The notes under the pieces were generated by a model. That model ran no database searches. It was not told the DNA's origin and saw only the letters and a program-made list of their open reading frames with translations. A program made the position numbers and the translations under genes. A stretch of DNA of 64,000 nt, from the NCBI GenBank assembly GCA_018335795.1, contig JAGXRP010000077.1:62001-126000 (forward strand), read 5' to 3'. The stretch comes from Desulfobulbaceae bacterium. Its GTDB lineage: Bacteria; Bacteroidota; Ignavibacteria; Kapaibacteriales; UBA2268. Shown piece by piece: positions 10,415-21,474 of the stretch. The stretch's first letter is position 1, and each line of letters starts with the position of its first letter.

Positions 10415-12298
10415 TTACCTGTTGATTATGAGTTTTCCGGTGTGGCTGATTTTTCCATTTGAAACTTTGACCAAATAGGCGCCATTCGGAAGACTTGAAG
10501 TATTCACAGATAATTGATTTGTTTCTCCATCAATGAAGTAGGAAGTATTCAATGATACTTTCATGCCTCTGTAATCGTAAAATACGACATCATAATTGCC
10601 GCTCATTGCCGAATTTACTGTTATATTTACTAATTCGGATGCTGGATTTGGTGAAAAAGATATGTCTGTCTGAATAATTTCAGGTACATCATCTCCAACG
10701 AATGCAACAATATTTTCACATGCAACTAATTCCCCTGTAATATTTTGCAAAGCCGAAACGTACAAACTCAGTACTTTGACATCTGACATTTCAGGAAATG
10801 CACTAACATCGGAAATGGGTATTTCCAAGAAATCTGTTAAAATGGCGGCAACGAATACAGTAGTGGTCAGCGAATAATACTGCTCGTTGTCAAGAGGAAT
10901 ATCATTAATAGATATATCCACAGCACTTAGGTCGCTTGCATATAATATTTTCATTCCTGATACTTGAGGATAAAATTCATCGTCTCCGGCGCCCCATGAC
11001 ATCATCATGGTGTACATAATTCCTATTTGCAAATCCGAACCTTTGATATTGAATTTGACCATATTATATCCGACTCCATCATAAGCATTTACACCATAAC
11101 CAAGCATACGTATTATGTCGTTACCAACAATAGGTCCCTGATAGAGTGGTTGGGCGGATAATCCAGCAGTTGTAAAACCAATATCGGTGTCTCCCCATTC
11201 TTTAAATGCTGCAGAGATAAGACATCCCACTTCAGTAGATAATTCACTAGCTGCCAATACTTCAGGTACTTTCTCAGTCAATGTCTTTGAACTATATGCT
11301 ATTTGAGTGTCAAACATCATTTTCACTTCGGCAGGAAGTTCGCTAATTATGTTATCTAAACTTGCCGCTGTTGTAGGCTCTTCAGGAATTTCCGGAATCA
11401 AATCAATAATTTGGTTGGCGATTTCTGTTACTTTACCATCATTAACAACTATCTTCACTCCACCAATACTTTCATAAAAGGCTCCGGCTTGAACTATGTA
11501 GGTTGAATGTTCTTCATCATAAGGTACAATTATTGGTTCAATAGTTGTCATGTGGTCGTGTCCGCCAACAATTAAATGAATGCCCTTAGTTTGCTCGGCT
11601 ACGAACAAATCACCTGTGTATCCTAAGTGAGAAAGGAAAATTATTACATCGCAGCCTTCGGCTTGGAGTTTTGAAACTTGCTCATTTGCGATAAGAACAT
11701 AATTTTCATCAACTGTAATCTCTGGTCCCGGCAAAGAAGTCATGTTTGCAGATGCAGAAGTCATACCGAAAATACCTACTTTCACACCTTTTACATCCTT
11801 GATAATGTAGTCTTTCACTTCTTGTTTCAACTGTTCACCTTCGCTATACCCTTCGTTAGCAACTAAATTAGCTGATAAGAAATTACAGTTACCAAGATCC
11901 TGATTTGCTGTCATAAGTATTGCCGCAAGATTGACCGTTCCGGCGTCAAATTCATGATTGCCAATGGTAATTGCATCCAAACCAAGACTCTTTAGTGTTG
12001 CTATTTCGGGCATTCCAAAATTTAGATACCACAAAAGGTCTCCAATTGAAAAGTCTCCCGCATGTAAAAGCAAGGTTTCCTCATCTTGCATTTTTGCCAT
12101 TCCAATAACACTCACAGCCCTTGCAATTCCTCCGTGTTTTGATTTAAGGTTCTCATCACGACCTTTGCCGGGCAATAAATTTGAGTGTGAATCATTGATG
12201 TGGAGGATATTGATTTCCACTTCTTCTGAGAAAGAGATACAGAAACTAAATCCCATACAGAAAATAATAAGCAAAATTCGAGTACAAATCGCATTCAT
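10415..12298 (-). CDS. Secreted 5'-nucleotidase/metallophosphatase with T9SS C-terminal sorting domain
   Basis: 627 aa; signal peptide; NILHINDSHSNLLP, GNHEFDAG, LSHLGYTGD, GGHDH; 5_nucleotid_C region; C-term SFSPNPASELVNI...LPNGAYLVKVSNG. Confidence 0.9.
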   Translation of the reverse strand: MNAICTRILLIIFCMGFSFCISFSEEVEINILHINDSHSNLLPGKGRDENLKSKHGGIARAVSVIGMAKMQDEETLLLHAGDFSIGDLLWYLNFGMPEIATLKSLGLDAITIGNHEFDAGTVNLAAILMTANQDLGNCNFLSANLVANEGYSEGEQLKQEVKDYIIKDVKGVKVGIFGMTSASANMTSLPGPEITVDENYVLIANEQVSKLQAEGCDVIIFLSHLGYTGDLFVAEQTKGIHLIVGGHDHMTTIEPIIVPYDEEHSTYIVQAGAFYESIGGVKIVVNDGKVTEIANQIIDLIPEIPEEPTTAASLDNIISELPAEVKMMFDTQIAYSSKTLTEKVPEVLAASELSTEVGCLISAAFKEWGDTDIGFTTAGLSAQPLYQGPIVGNDIIRMLGYGVNAYDGVGYNMVKFNIKGSDLQIGIMYTMMMSWGAGDDEFYPQVSGMKILYASDLSAVDISINDIPLDNEQYYSLTTTVFVAAILTDFLEIPISDVSAFPEMSDVKVLSLYVSALQNITGELVACENIVAFVGDDVPEIIQTDISFSPNPASELVNITVNSAMSGNYDVVFYDYRGMKVSLNTSYFIDGETNQLSVNTSSLPNGAYLVKVSNGKISHTGKLIINR

Positions 12299-12575
12299 AG
12301 TGCCTCCGAAATAATGTTACTAAATATAGAGAATTCAAAATACTTATTAATCAAGATACGAAATTGAAACGTAAACGTATGAAAAGTTAACAATACAAAC
12401 AAATTATTTAATTTTAACGAAAACTTGTAGTATGGTTGATTGGGTGTGATGAACTGCTATTTGCTGATAGTTTCTCAACAGATTTAGTTGGCATAATTAT
12501 TCCGTATATTTTTAATCAAATAATTATCGCCCTTTTGTCAAAAAAATAAAATGAATTCATATAAACATACAGAAT

Positions 12576-12606
12576 AAAAAAAAAGACTGTCAATTATCTG
12601 ACAGCC
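12576..12606 (-). terminator. Rho-independent terminator of efflux operon
   Basis: Minus strand GGCTGTCAGATAATTGACAGTCTTTTTTTTT. Confidence 0.75.
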
Positions 12607-12630
12607 TCTAAGTTCTTATTAAAATAACGA

Positions 12631-15600
12631 TTAAGCAGGTAATTCTCGTCCAAACATTTTCGCAAACATTAACTTGATCCTATTGAAAAATGCAGCGACT
12701 ATGTAGAAAGCTACAGGGATAACAATTAATGTTAAAAATGTTGAGGCTATAAGCCCACCGATACTCACGATGCCGAGCGGAATTCGCATTTCTTTACCTG
12801 ATGAACCAATTCCGATAGCCATTGGGAGCAATCCAAGAATAATTGCTGTAGTTGACATAATAATAGGCTTAAGTTTTTCCGGTGCAGCTTGGATGAGTGC
12901 ATCTTTCACTTTCATTTTTTGTTCTCGGATTAGTTGATTTGTATTGTCTAATATTAAGATAGCATTATTTACAACAATCCCTATAAGCATGATTACACCC
13001 ATAATTGCAGTCAACCCGAAATAAGTATCTGTATAGTACATTAATATGACCACACCAAGCAATGCTAATGGAACTGTGAGCATGATTAGAACAGGTTGCC
13101 ACAAACTTTCGAGAATTGCAGCCAAAAGCATATATGTCAATAATATAGCCAAGAAAAATGCAAATGCAAGGTCGGTTACCATTTGTATTTGCATTTCAGC
13201 TGTACCACCCCATTTTAATCTATAGCCTGGAGGTAAATCAAGTCCTGCAACTTCTTTGCCATCAACAACACCACCATCAACTATTAAATTGATTTCGTTA
13301 ATTAAATCTCCTGTAGGTACACCTGTGGCAGCATCACCTGTGAATTTTATGGCAGTGAATTTATCTCGACGAAGAACCTTAGTGAAGCCTTTCGTAAATT
13401 CAACTTCTGCTAAATCCGAAAGTCTATATGTCCCCATTCGGGTAATAATCGGAATAGCTGCGATTTTTTCAGGTGTATTTACTGATTCTTCATCCATCGT
13501 AATTACCATGTCATATTCTTCACCCAAGTCCTTGTATTGAGTGGACACAATCCCTTCGATAGCCGCTCTGAGTGTCATCCCGATTTCCTGAACTGAAACG
13601 CCTAATTCAGTAATTTTTTGTCTGTTTGGTTTTACTGTCATTTCAGGCTTTCCGGCACTTGAACTATTGTCAAAATTCACAAGTCCCTTAATATTCTTAG
13701 CTTTTTCGACTATTACAGCTTTAATTTCTTCTAATTTATCTAAATCTTGCCCCAATAAATAAAATTCAATTGGTGCTCCGGGTCCTGCCATATTTTCTAG
13801 TGGCGCTATCTTAATTATAGCGTTAGGGATATTTGCAAGTTCTTCAGTAAACGCTTCAATATAATCAGTTAAGCCAACTTCCCGTTCAGTTACATCTTTC
13901 AGATAAACTTCCATCATCGCAAGATTCGTCCCGATATTCAAATCATCCGTTTTGCCGATATTCGTCAAAATCGCTTCAACGTCGTCGTAAGTCCTTACCC
14001 TGTCTTCAATAGTTTGCATCAATTTTGTGGTAGACGGTAAATCGTACCCTTCGGGTAATTGAACTTGAATTGCTATCTTACCATTATCACCGGTAGGCAT
14101 AAATTCAAAAGATAAATTTGGACCATAAATTTTAAAAACAGTAATAAAAAATATTACAAAAGTAATTGCAATTATACTTAAACTAATCCATTTATTTTTC
14201 AGGCTAAATGTTAATATACGAGTGTAAAGTCTTTCCCACATTTTTTCAAATGCAATAATTTTACGACTTAAAAACCCGATTTTGGGTTTATCAGGCAAAA
14301 TTAATGATGCGAGCATCGGAGTCAATGTAAATGAAATTAACAAAGAAAATATTGTAGCAAAAGTTGCTGTCAGAGCCATTTCCTTCAAAAATTCACCAAC
14401 AATTGAACTAATATTTGCCAATGGAACAAAAACTACAATATTAGTTAAAGTCGAGGCTAAAACAGCAACTGTGACTTGCTTGGTCCCAAAATAAGCGGCA
14501 TCTTTTCGGTTCATTCCTTTATCTTTGTTTCGAAAAATATTTTCCAATACAACAATAGAATTTGCTACCAAAACACCCACCGAAACTGAGATACCCATCA
14601 AGGACATCATATTTAACGAGAACCCTGCTGCTTGCATTAGCAAAAACGTTGACACTACTGAAATCGGCATCGAAAGTCCAACAATTATTGTCGAACGAAT
14701 ATCGTGCAAAAATAATAGTAACACGATTGAAGTAAATATTATCCCCAAAAGAATATTGCCCATTGTGTCATCAACAGTTGATTCGGTAAATTCAGCGGCA
14801 TCGTTAACTACTTTTAATTGAGTACCTTTGGGAATTATAGCTTCCAATTCGGGTAATAATTTATATAAATCTCTTGAGATATTAATTGCATTACCGTCCG
14901 TAGCCTTAATTAATGATAATCTTACTACGTTTTCATCTCTGACTTTTGCAATATTATCAAAATATACAGCACGTTGACGGACTTTCTTCCCTCCGTCAAT
15001 AACATCAGCAATGTGACCGACTTTCTTTTTACCAAATGGAGTTTCTAATTCGGTTTCTTTTATTTGTTCTATGTCATCAAACTCACCTGAAAGTCTGACT
15101 GTATATTCTTGACCTTGTATTTGGAAATATCCGCCGGGCATATCAAAGTTTTGAGCTGCAAAGATTTGGAGCATTTGCGGAAGCGAAAGCATATTCTCGT
15201 AAACAGTTTTATCATCAAAACTTACTTTAATTTCCCTTTGTTGACCGCCGATTATATTAACTTGAGCGACACCGCCGATTTGCGAAAAACGGTCTTTCAG
15301 CGTACGCGATGCATAATCATATAATGCCAGAGGGTCAAGGTCACCGCTAAACACAATGTCAATGACTGGAAACGCCTGTAAATCAACTTTCTGAACAATA
15401 GGTTTATCAACATCTCTTGGTAATAAATTGATTACTTGGTCAACTTTATCTTTAACTTCTTGCGTAGCAATGTCAATGTCTTTATTCAAGTCGAATTCGA
15501 GCATAACAATCGAAACACCATCCAATGAATACGATTCAATTCTTTTAATTTGACTGACTGTGGCTACCACGTCTTCGATACGTTTGCTGATTTGAGTTTC

Positions 15601-15777
15601 GATTTCTTTTGGTCCCGCACCCGGATAAATAGTCGAAATCGTGACAAACGGAATATTAACTTCCGGTACTTGGTTCATATTAAGACTTCGAAATGCAATG
15701 TATCCGAATATCATAAATACGAGCAAGACCATAGTGGTCAAAATGGGACGGTCAATTGAAATTTTAGCTAATATCAT
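12631..15777 (-). CDS. RND efflux transporter (AcrB/HAE1-type)
   Basis: 1048 aa; SIDRPILTTMVLLVFMIFGYIAF, IVVLENIFR, PTGDNGKIAIQVQLPEG, typical RND architecture. Confidence 0.95.
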   Translation of the reverse strand: MILAKISIDRPILTTMVLLVFMIFGYIAFRSLNMNQVPEVNIPFVTISTIYPGAGPKEIETQISKRIEDVVATVSQIKRIESYSLDGVSIVMLEFDLNKDIDIATQEVKDKVDQVINLLPRDVDKPIVQKVDLQAFPVIDIVFSGDLDPLALYDYASRTLKDRFSQIGGVAQVNIIGGQQREIKVSFDDKTVYENMLSLPQMLQIFAAQNFDMPGGYFQIQGQEYTVRLSGEFDDIEQIKETELETPFGKKKVGHIADVIDGGKKVRQRAVYFDNIAKVRDENVVRLSLIKATDGNAINISRDLYKLLPELEAIIPKGTQLKVVNDAAEFTESTVDDTMGNILLGIIFTSIVLLLFLHDIRSTIIVGLSMPISVVSTFLLMQAAGFSLNMMSLMGISVSVGVLVANSIVVLENIFRNKDKGMNRKDAAYFGTKQVTVAVLASTLTNIVVFVPLANISSIVGEFLKEMALTATFATIFSLLISFTLTPMLASLILPDKPKIGFLSRKIIAFEKMWERLYTRILTFSLKNKWISLSIIAITFVIFFITVFKIYGPNLSFEFMPTGDNGKIAIQVQLPEGYDLPSTTKLMQTIEDRVRTYDDVEAILTNIGKTDDLNIGTNLAMMEVYLKDVTEREVGLTDYIEAFTEELANIPNAIIKIAPLENMAGPGAPIEFYLLGQDLDKLEEIKAVIVEKAKNIKGLVNFDNSSSAGKPEMTVKPNRQKITELGVSVQEIGMTLRAAIEGIVSTQYKDLGEEYDMVITMDEESVNTPEKIAAIPIITRMGTYRLSDLAEVEFTKGFTKVLRRDKFTAIKFTGDAATGVPTGDLINEINLIVDGGVVDGKEVAGLDLPPGYRLKWGGTAEMQIQMVTDLAFAFFLAILLTYMLLAAILESLWQPVLIMLTVPLALLGVVILMYYTDTYFGLTAIMGVIMLIGIVVNNAILILDNTNQLIREQKMKVKDALIQAAPEKLKPIIMSTTAIILGLLPMAIGIGSSGKEMRIPLGIVSIGGLIASTFLTLIVIPVAFYIVAAFFNRIKLMFAKMFGRELPA

Positions 15778-15787
15778 ATTTTGTCCC

Positions 15788-16828
15788 TTATTTATTTAGT
15801 TTAATTTTTATACCGTCTTCCAAAAAAGAAGTGCAGCATGTAATTAAATTATCGCCCGGTTTTAAACCGTCAATAATTTCAATATTTGTACCGCTTGCAA
15901 TACCTGTTTGGACTTGCCTTTTAGAAGCTATGCCATCTTTTTCTAAGTAAACATATTTTTTACCGGCTTCGTCAACTAAAAGTTTGCGATCAATAATAAT
16001 TGCTTTGTCTGTTTCTTTAACTTTAATTTTAACATCTACAGTTACGCCACTCTTGAGAGTTTGTTTCGGGTTATCAATGGTGATTTCGATTGGGAAAGAC
16101 CTTGTCATCGAATTCATTTCCATTCCGATATCGCTAACTACGCCTCTATATTCAATTCCATTCCAAAATGCTTGAACAGGCATCCCTTTTTTGATTTGCA
16201 CTAACTCTCTATCAGTCGCTTGAACTTTTGCAATCATTTTGTTTAATTGTGCAATTGTAAATAATGCTTGGTTATCGCCCATAACATCACCTACACGCAC
16301 TGGGATAGAAATCATAGTACCTGAAATTGGAGCTTTGACTTTCACTAATTTTTCGATAGATTCCATGTTTTGTTTCGAAACTAAATATTGAGCCTGAGTA
16401 TTGTCATATACTTGTTGCGAGATTTCGCCTGCAGCGAGCAATTCTTTCATCCTTTTGTAAGATTTTTCGGCATTATCGAACGCTACTTTTGCTTGTTCAT
16501 ATTGCAAATTTGGATTATTAGTAGGGAATTCCATAAGCAATTGCCCTTCTTTTACATAATCACCAACTTTTGCTCTGATACTCAAAATTTGGTCTTTAAC
16601 CTTTGTATATTCTACAGTTTCAACAATACCTGAAACCGTACTGAAGAATGATAATTCTTTCGAAAAGTCCGAAGGCATTATCGTTGATATTTCTACCGGA
16701 ATCCCTTCTTCGGATTTAATTTGTTCCATACTGCGTGGCGGGACTGGTTTTTCTTTTTGGCATGATACATTCAGCATTGCAAATGCTGTCATAATAGCCA
16801 AGATAATAGTTGTTCTAAAAGTTTTCAT
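15788..16828 (-). CDS. RND periplasmic adaptor (membrane fusion protein)
   Basis: 346 aa; lipoprotein-like signal (MLNVSC), LSIRAKVGDYVKEGQLLMEF, KVKAPISGTMISIPVRVGD. Confidence 0.93.
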   Translation of the reverse strand: MKTFRTTIILAIMTAFAMLNVSCQKEKPVPPRSMEQIKSEEGIPVEISTIMPSDFSKELSFFSTVSGIVETVEYTKVKDQILSIRAKVGDYVKEGQLLMEFPTNNPNLQYEQAKVAFDNAEKSYKRMKELLAAGEISQQVYDNTQAQYLVSKQNMESIEKLVKVKAPISGTMISIPVRVGDVMGDNQALFTIAQLNKMIAKVQATDRELVQIKKGMPVQAFWNGIEYRGVVSDIGMEMNSMTRSFPIEITIDNPKQTLKSGVTVDVKIKVKETDKAIIIDRKLLVDEAGKKYVYLEKDGIASKRQVQTGIASGTNIEIIDGLKPGDNLITCCTSFLEDGIKIKLNK

Positions 16829-16841
16829 AAATTTATCCTAA

Positions 16842-18284
16842 TTATTTATTATTATTCATGATTAAATTAATATACTCCTCGCTTAGTTTGCCTGTTAGGT
16901 TCTCGATATCGGCTTTTGCGTTAATAAATGCATAAACTGATTGCAATCTATTGGCACGTGCTTGGCGTAATTGCAATTCGGCACTTAGCAATTCAAGTTG
17001 AGTGCCCGTACCCTCTTTAAATCTTACTTCGGCAATCGAATAACTCTTCTGAGCCAAATCTACGTTTCTTTCCTGCGATGACAATGTGCTCCTGACTTGT
17101 TCCAATTCGTTAAATTTGTCCTTCATTCTCATTGCAACAAAATCTTTGAGATTATTTACTTGCTCGCGTGTTTGCAACATCGAAACGGTTGACTGTTCGA
17201 CTTTTTGGCGAGTTCTGTTGCCATTGAATAAATTAATCGAAAGACTCACGCCAACCATTGATGAATTATAGTGCAAGAAATTGAAATCATCTGATGCTCC
17301 GTTTAATGATACATTTCCAAATGCTACAAGTGAGGGCCAATATTCCGAAACATCTAAATCAATAAATGCCTCGTCAACGTCGGCTTTTTTGCTCAAACCT
17401 TTGACATCTAAGTTGTTTTTGCGGGCTTTTTCAATTAAATTTGGCAAATCATTGCCAATATCATCAATTACTTCCAAATTACCAACAACGTCTATGTCAA
17501 CATCATCTCCAATGCCCAAGACAATTCTAAGTCCTTCCTTTGCATTTTTCAGCGCATTTTCCGATGCAATGACCATTGGGCGAAAATTTTCTAACTGAAC
17601 CTCTGCTTGCATAACGTTATACTCAGATGCTAAACCTTGTTGAAACATTGCTTGGGCAGACTTGACATGGTTTTCGATGTTTTCGAAGCTTGATTGAGCA
17701 ATTAAATTCATCTCTTTTGCGAGCAAAATCCCGTAAAATGCTTTTTGGACATCAAGTATAGTTTTAGCAGCTGTATTTTGTAAATTCACTTCAGCGGCTT
17801 GACGATAAATTTCTGATGCCCCGATACCACGAAACACAGCAGAATTGAACAAAATCTGCGTTACTTGAAGTTTGGCTTCATAATTATTCTTGAGTGTGAA
17901 GCTTTGCAGTGAATTACTCATGTCTCGATATTTTGCATCACCCTCAGAAATTAGTGCCTCATCTACCAACACTTTGTAAGTGTAGTTGTTCAACATAGCC
18001 TCGAAATCGGGAAATGGCATCTTGGGAACGCTCAAGAAGTGCGATAAACTTGCAGAAAAATCAACAGTTGGAAGTGCGTAACCAAATGCCTCTTTCACAG
18101 CAGCATTAGCTTTCGTCAGTTCCATTTTTGCTATTTTAGTCTGCGAATTGTTGTTCAAAGCCTTTAGGATAGCGTCATCCAGCTTCAAGACAACAGTTTC
18201 TCTACTCTGTGCCGGACTGGCGATTGCCGTCAACACGATGAAGCAGAGAATCATTCTTTTGATATTATGTTTTAAAATACTCAT
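16842..18284 (-). CDS. TolC-family outer membrane efflux protein
   Basis: 480 aa; signal peptide; paired TolC-type coiled-coil repeats (QLQLRQARANRLQ). Confidence 0.92.
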   Translation of the reverse strand: MSILKHNIKRMILCFIVLTAIASPAQSRETVVLKLDDAILKALNNNSQTKIAKMELTKANAAVKEAFGYALPTVDFSASLSHFLSVPKMPFPDFEAMLNNYTYKVLVDEALISEGDAKYRDMSNSLQSFTLKNNYEAKLQVTQILFNSAVFRGIGASEIYRQAAEVNLQNTAAKTILDVQKAFYGILLAKEMNLIAQSSFENIENHVKSAQAMFQQGLASEYNVMQAEVQLENFRPMVIASENALKNAKEGLRIVLGIGDDVDIDVVGNLEVIDDIGNDLPNLIEKARKNNLDVKGLSKKADVDEAFIDLDVSEYWPSLVAFGNVSLNGASDDFNFLHYNSSMVGVSLSINLFNGNRTRQKVEQSTVSMLQTREQVNNLKDFVAMRMKDKFNELEQVRSTLSSQERNVDLAQKSYSIAEVRFKEGTGTQLELLSAELQLRQARANRLQSVYAFINAKADIENLTGKLSEEYINLIMNNNK

Positions 18285-18294
18285 TTATAAATCC

Positions 18295-18936
18295 TTAAAT
18301 TTGAATTTCTGTTAATTCTAAATATTTTTTTTGAGCATCCTCTGTTAATACACCCGTTAATAGTAAATTGGAAACGCCGTCAAGAATTTCTTTTATACTC
18401 AAAGATGATTGAGCTATGATTTCAGGTTTCAGAATACTACTCAAAGCATGGTAATGAATCAAAAAAAACAGTTCACTTCTGATACTTGACTTGATTTGAC
18501 CTTTTGCGATACCAATTTTGTAAATTTCAGCAAAACTACTTTTAATAGATTCTTCGAAATCTTGTCTTCTGCATGATAAATCGGGGAAAACAGTTTTAAT
18601 TTCCGAAAATAGTTGATTGCTTACAGTATCAGTATGATTTTTGACGATCGACCAAAGCTTTCTCAGTTCGACTAAGAAATCTGCGTCATCATTATTTATT
18701 ATTGATGACAAAACACTCTCGATTTCATTGGCTAAGATTGTATGGCTTTGTTGAAATAATTCTCTGACTAAATCCTCTTTCGATGAAAATATTTCGTATA
18801 AAGTCCTTTTTGATATTTGTAAATCATTTGTAATATCATCTATTCTTAGATTACGATAACCATATTTGAGAATCCTTTCCTTAGCAGAATCAATTATTCT
18901 TTGTTTTATTTCTAATTTTTCGTTTTCAATACCCAT
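18295..18936 (-). CDS. TetR/AcrR-family regulator
   Basis: 213 aa; RIIDSAKERILKYGYRNLRIDDITNDLQISKRTLYEIFSSKEDLVRELF HTH. Confidence 0.93.
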   Translation of the reverse strand: MGIENEKLEIKQRIIDSAKERILKYGYRNLRIDDITNDLQISKRTLYEIFSSKEDLVRELFQQSHTILANEIESVLSSIINNDDADFLVELRKLWSIVKNHTDTVSNQLFSEIKTVFPDLSCRRQDFEESIKSSFAEIYKIGIAKGQIKSSIRSELFFLIHYHALSSILKPEIIAQSSLSIKEILDGVSNLLLTGVLTEDAQKKYLELTEIQI

Positions 18937-19118
18937 AAAACTCTTTTCGTTTTGATAGTTTTTTTTTACTTTGATTTATACGTTGAGTTAGGAATTTTGT
19001 TGCAAAAATTTTTCAAAATTATAGAATAAAATGAAGTAGTATATCATAAAATCATATACATGTTTACGTAAAGTCGAAATATTAGTTTCATTGTTGTGAA
19101 AATTCTCTATATAAAAAA

Positions 19119-19136
19119 CTATTGTCGTCACAATAG
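19119..19136. promoter_or_regulatory. Palindrome CTATTGT-cgtc-ACAATAG in tetR-purL divergent intergenic region
   Basis: Perfect 7-bp inverted repeat; a second palindrome TTTACGTAAA lies at 19063-19072. Confidence 0.35.
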
Positions 19137-19225
19137 AAATTCAAAAATCATTAGTAATTTTTCCTTATTTTTAAAGATGTTATGTTGACAATAATGAAAA
19201 TATTTTGAAATAATTTGAACAAGAA

Positions 19226-21460
19226 ATGAATACATCAGAGCTATATTCCGAACTAACGGTAACAATCGAAACAGCTTTAGAATTGGGCTTAACAGCTAAA
19301 GAGTATGAAAAAATAGTCGAAATAATGGGCAGAACCCCAACCTATACTGAGTTGGGAGTTTATAGTGTCATGTGGAGCGAACATTGCTCCTACAAAAATT
19401 CTATCAAAAAATTGAAGACTCTTCCGCGTTCCGGTAGTCGACTTTTAGTCGAAGCCGGCGAAGAAAACGCCGGATTGTTAGATATTGGAGATGGATGGGC
19501 AATTGCCTTCAAAATCGAAAGCCACAATCACCCATCTGCGATTGAACCGTTCCAAGGTGCTGCTACAGGCGTAGGAGGAATTTTACGCGATATTTTCACA
19601 ATGGGAGCACGACCTATTGCAGCACTGAATTCGTTACGTTTCGGGGAATTGAATAGTCAACGCACAAAATACCTTCTCTCTGGTGTAGTGCATGGGATTG
19701 GCCATTACGGCAATTGTTTTGGCGTCCCGACTGTTGGTGGAGAAATCTATTTCGATGATTGTTATAGTGATAATCCTCTTATTAACGCTATGGCTGTCGG
19801 CATCGTTCACGTTGATAAGACTGCTTCGGCTGCATCGTCGGGTGTTGGCAATCCGGTGATGATATTAGGTAGCAGTACAGGGCGAGATGGCATCCATGGT
19901 GCGTCACTTCTCGCATCACGCGAATTTGATGAAAAAACTGAAGATATGAGACCAACAGTACAAGTTGGCGACCCTTTTGCCGAAAAATTACTACTCGAAG
20001 CAACTCTTGAATTAATTGATGCCGGCGTAATCGTTGGTATTCAGGATATGGGGGCTGCCGGAATTTCGTGCTCGACATCGGAAATGAGCGCCAGAAACGG
20101 TTTAGGCATGAACATTAATCTTGACATTGTACCTTTACGCGAGCAAGGAATGTCCGCTTATGAAATTATGCTTTCCGAATCCCAAGAGAGAATGCTCGCC
20201 GTGATTAAAAAAGGTAAAGAGCAAATCGCAATTGATATTTGCAACAAATGGGACGTCCCAATAACTGAAATTGGTGAAGTTACAGGCGATGGACTTATCC
20301 ATATATTTAGGAATGGGCTGAAAGTTTGCGAATTGAATGCCGATTCATTAGTCTTAGGCGGTGGCGCTCCTCAATATGACAGAGAAACTAAAGAACCGAG
20401 CTATTTGGCTCAAAAGCATAAATACGATTGTGCCGAAGTAGCTGCGATGACACCGATGGAAGGCGATTTCAGAACTGTTATTAGTTCACCAAATATCGCT
20501 TCAAAACGTTGGATTTTCGAACAATATGATTCACAAGTACGCACCAATACTGTTACTATCAAGGGCGATGCAGCTGTCATAAGATTGAAAGAACTTCCCG
20601 GCAAAGCAATAGCTGTTACAACAGATTGTAACAGTCGTTACGTTTATTTGAATCCTTACAAAGGTGCTATGATTGCAGTTGCTGAAGCTGCCCGAAATGT
20701 GGTTTGCGTTGGAGCAGAACCCGTTGCGATTACCAATTGTTTGAATTTTGGCAATCCATATGACCCTGAAGTTTATTGGCAATTTTCCGAAGCGATTAAG
20801 GGCATGGGAGATGCTTGTAGAGCATTTAATACACCCGTTACAGGTGGCAACGTAAGTTTCCACAACGAATCTAAGAACAATGCTGTTTTCCCGACTCCAA
20901 CAATCGGGATGCTTGGAATCATAGATGACTTAAGTAAAATCATGTCTCATAATTTCAAACAAAAAGATGAAATAATAGTCGTTTTGGGTGATAATCTGAA
21001 TGAATTAGGTGGTTCAGAATATCTCAAACATTATGCAGAAGAGATAACAGGAAACTCTCCTGAAATTGATTTGACGAAAGAAATCACCTTGCAAAAATTG
21101 GCATTAGAGTTGATTCGCGACGGATTGATTACTTCAGCTCACGACATTAGCGAAGGTGGCTTGATTATCGCATTGTCGGAAATGTCCATTTCATCAGGCA
21201 ATATTGGCTGCGAAATTGATTTGGGTGACAACCCAACAGTTGGCGATTTGTTTAGCGAGACTCAATCAAGAATAGTCATCACAATTGACAAATCTAAGCT
21301 CGACGAAGTCAGTTCGGCTGCCAAAAAACACAATGTACCTTTCAATGTAATCGGCAAGACAATCGAAGACAAATTCACAATTAAAAATTATATTAATTAT
21401 TCTATTAAAAACGTCTCTGACCTTTATGAAAATGCAATTCCTAATTTAATGAAATTATAA
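19226..21460 (+). CDS. purL: Phosphoribosylformylglycinamidine synthase, PurL (small type)
   Basis: 744 aa; MWSEHCSYKNS, KIESHNHPSAIEPFQGAATGVGGI, IQDMGAAGISCSTSEM, TGGNVSFHNE. Confidence 0.97.
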   Translation: MNTSELYSELTVTIETALELGLTAKEYEKIVEIMGRTPTYTELGVYSVMWSEHCSYKNSIKKLKTLPRSGSRLLVEAGEENAGLLDIGDGWAIAFKIESHNHPSAIEPFQGAATGVGGILRDIFTMGARPIAALNSLRFGELNSQRTKYLLSGVVHGIGHYGNCFGVPTVGGEIYFDDCYSDNPLINAMAVGIVHVDKTASAASSGVGNPVMILGSSTGRDGIHGASLLASREFDEKTEDMRPTVQVGDPFAEKLLLEATLELIDAGVIVGIQDMGAAGISCSTSEMSARNGLGMNINLDIVPLREQGMSAYEIMLSESQERMLAVIKKGKEQIAIDICNKWDVPITEIGEVTGDGLIHIFRNGLKVCELNADSLVLGGGAPQYDRETKEPSYLAQKHKYDCAEVAAMTPMEGDFRTVISSPNIASKRWIFEQYDSQVRTNTVTIKGDAAVIRLKELPGKAIAVTTDCNSRYVYLNPYKGAMIAVAEAARNVVCVGAEPVAITNCLNFGNPYDPEVYWQFSEAIKGMGDACRAFNTPVTGGNVSFHNESKNNAVFPTPTIGMLGIIDDLSKIMSHNFKQKDEIIVVLGDNLNELGGSEYLKHYAEEITGNSPEIDLTKEITLQKLALELIRDGLITSAHDISEGGLIIALSEMSISSGNIGCEIDLGDNPTVGDLFSETQSRIVITIDKSKLDEVSSAAKKHNVPFNVIGKTIEDKFTIKNYINYSIKNVSDLYENAIPNLMKL

Positions 21461-21474
21461 TTTCCGGAGCTAAA

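Noticed and set aside
12631-18936. Efflux operon as a new system
   Set aside because: Standard TetR-TolC-MFP-RND arrangement.
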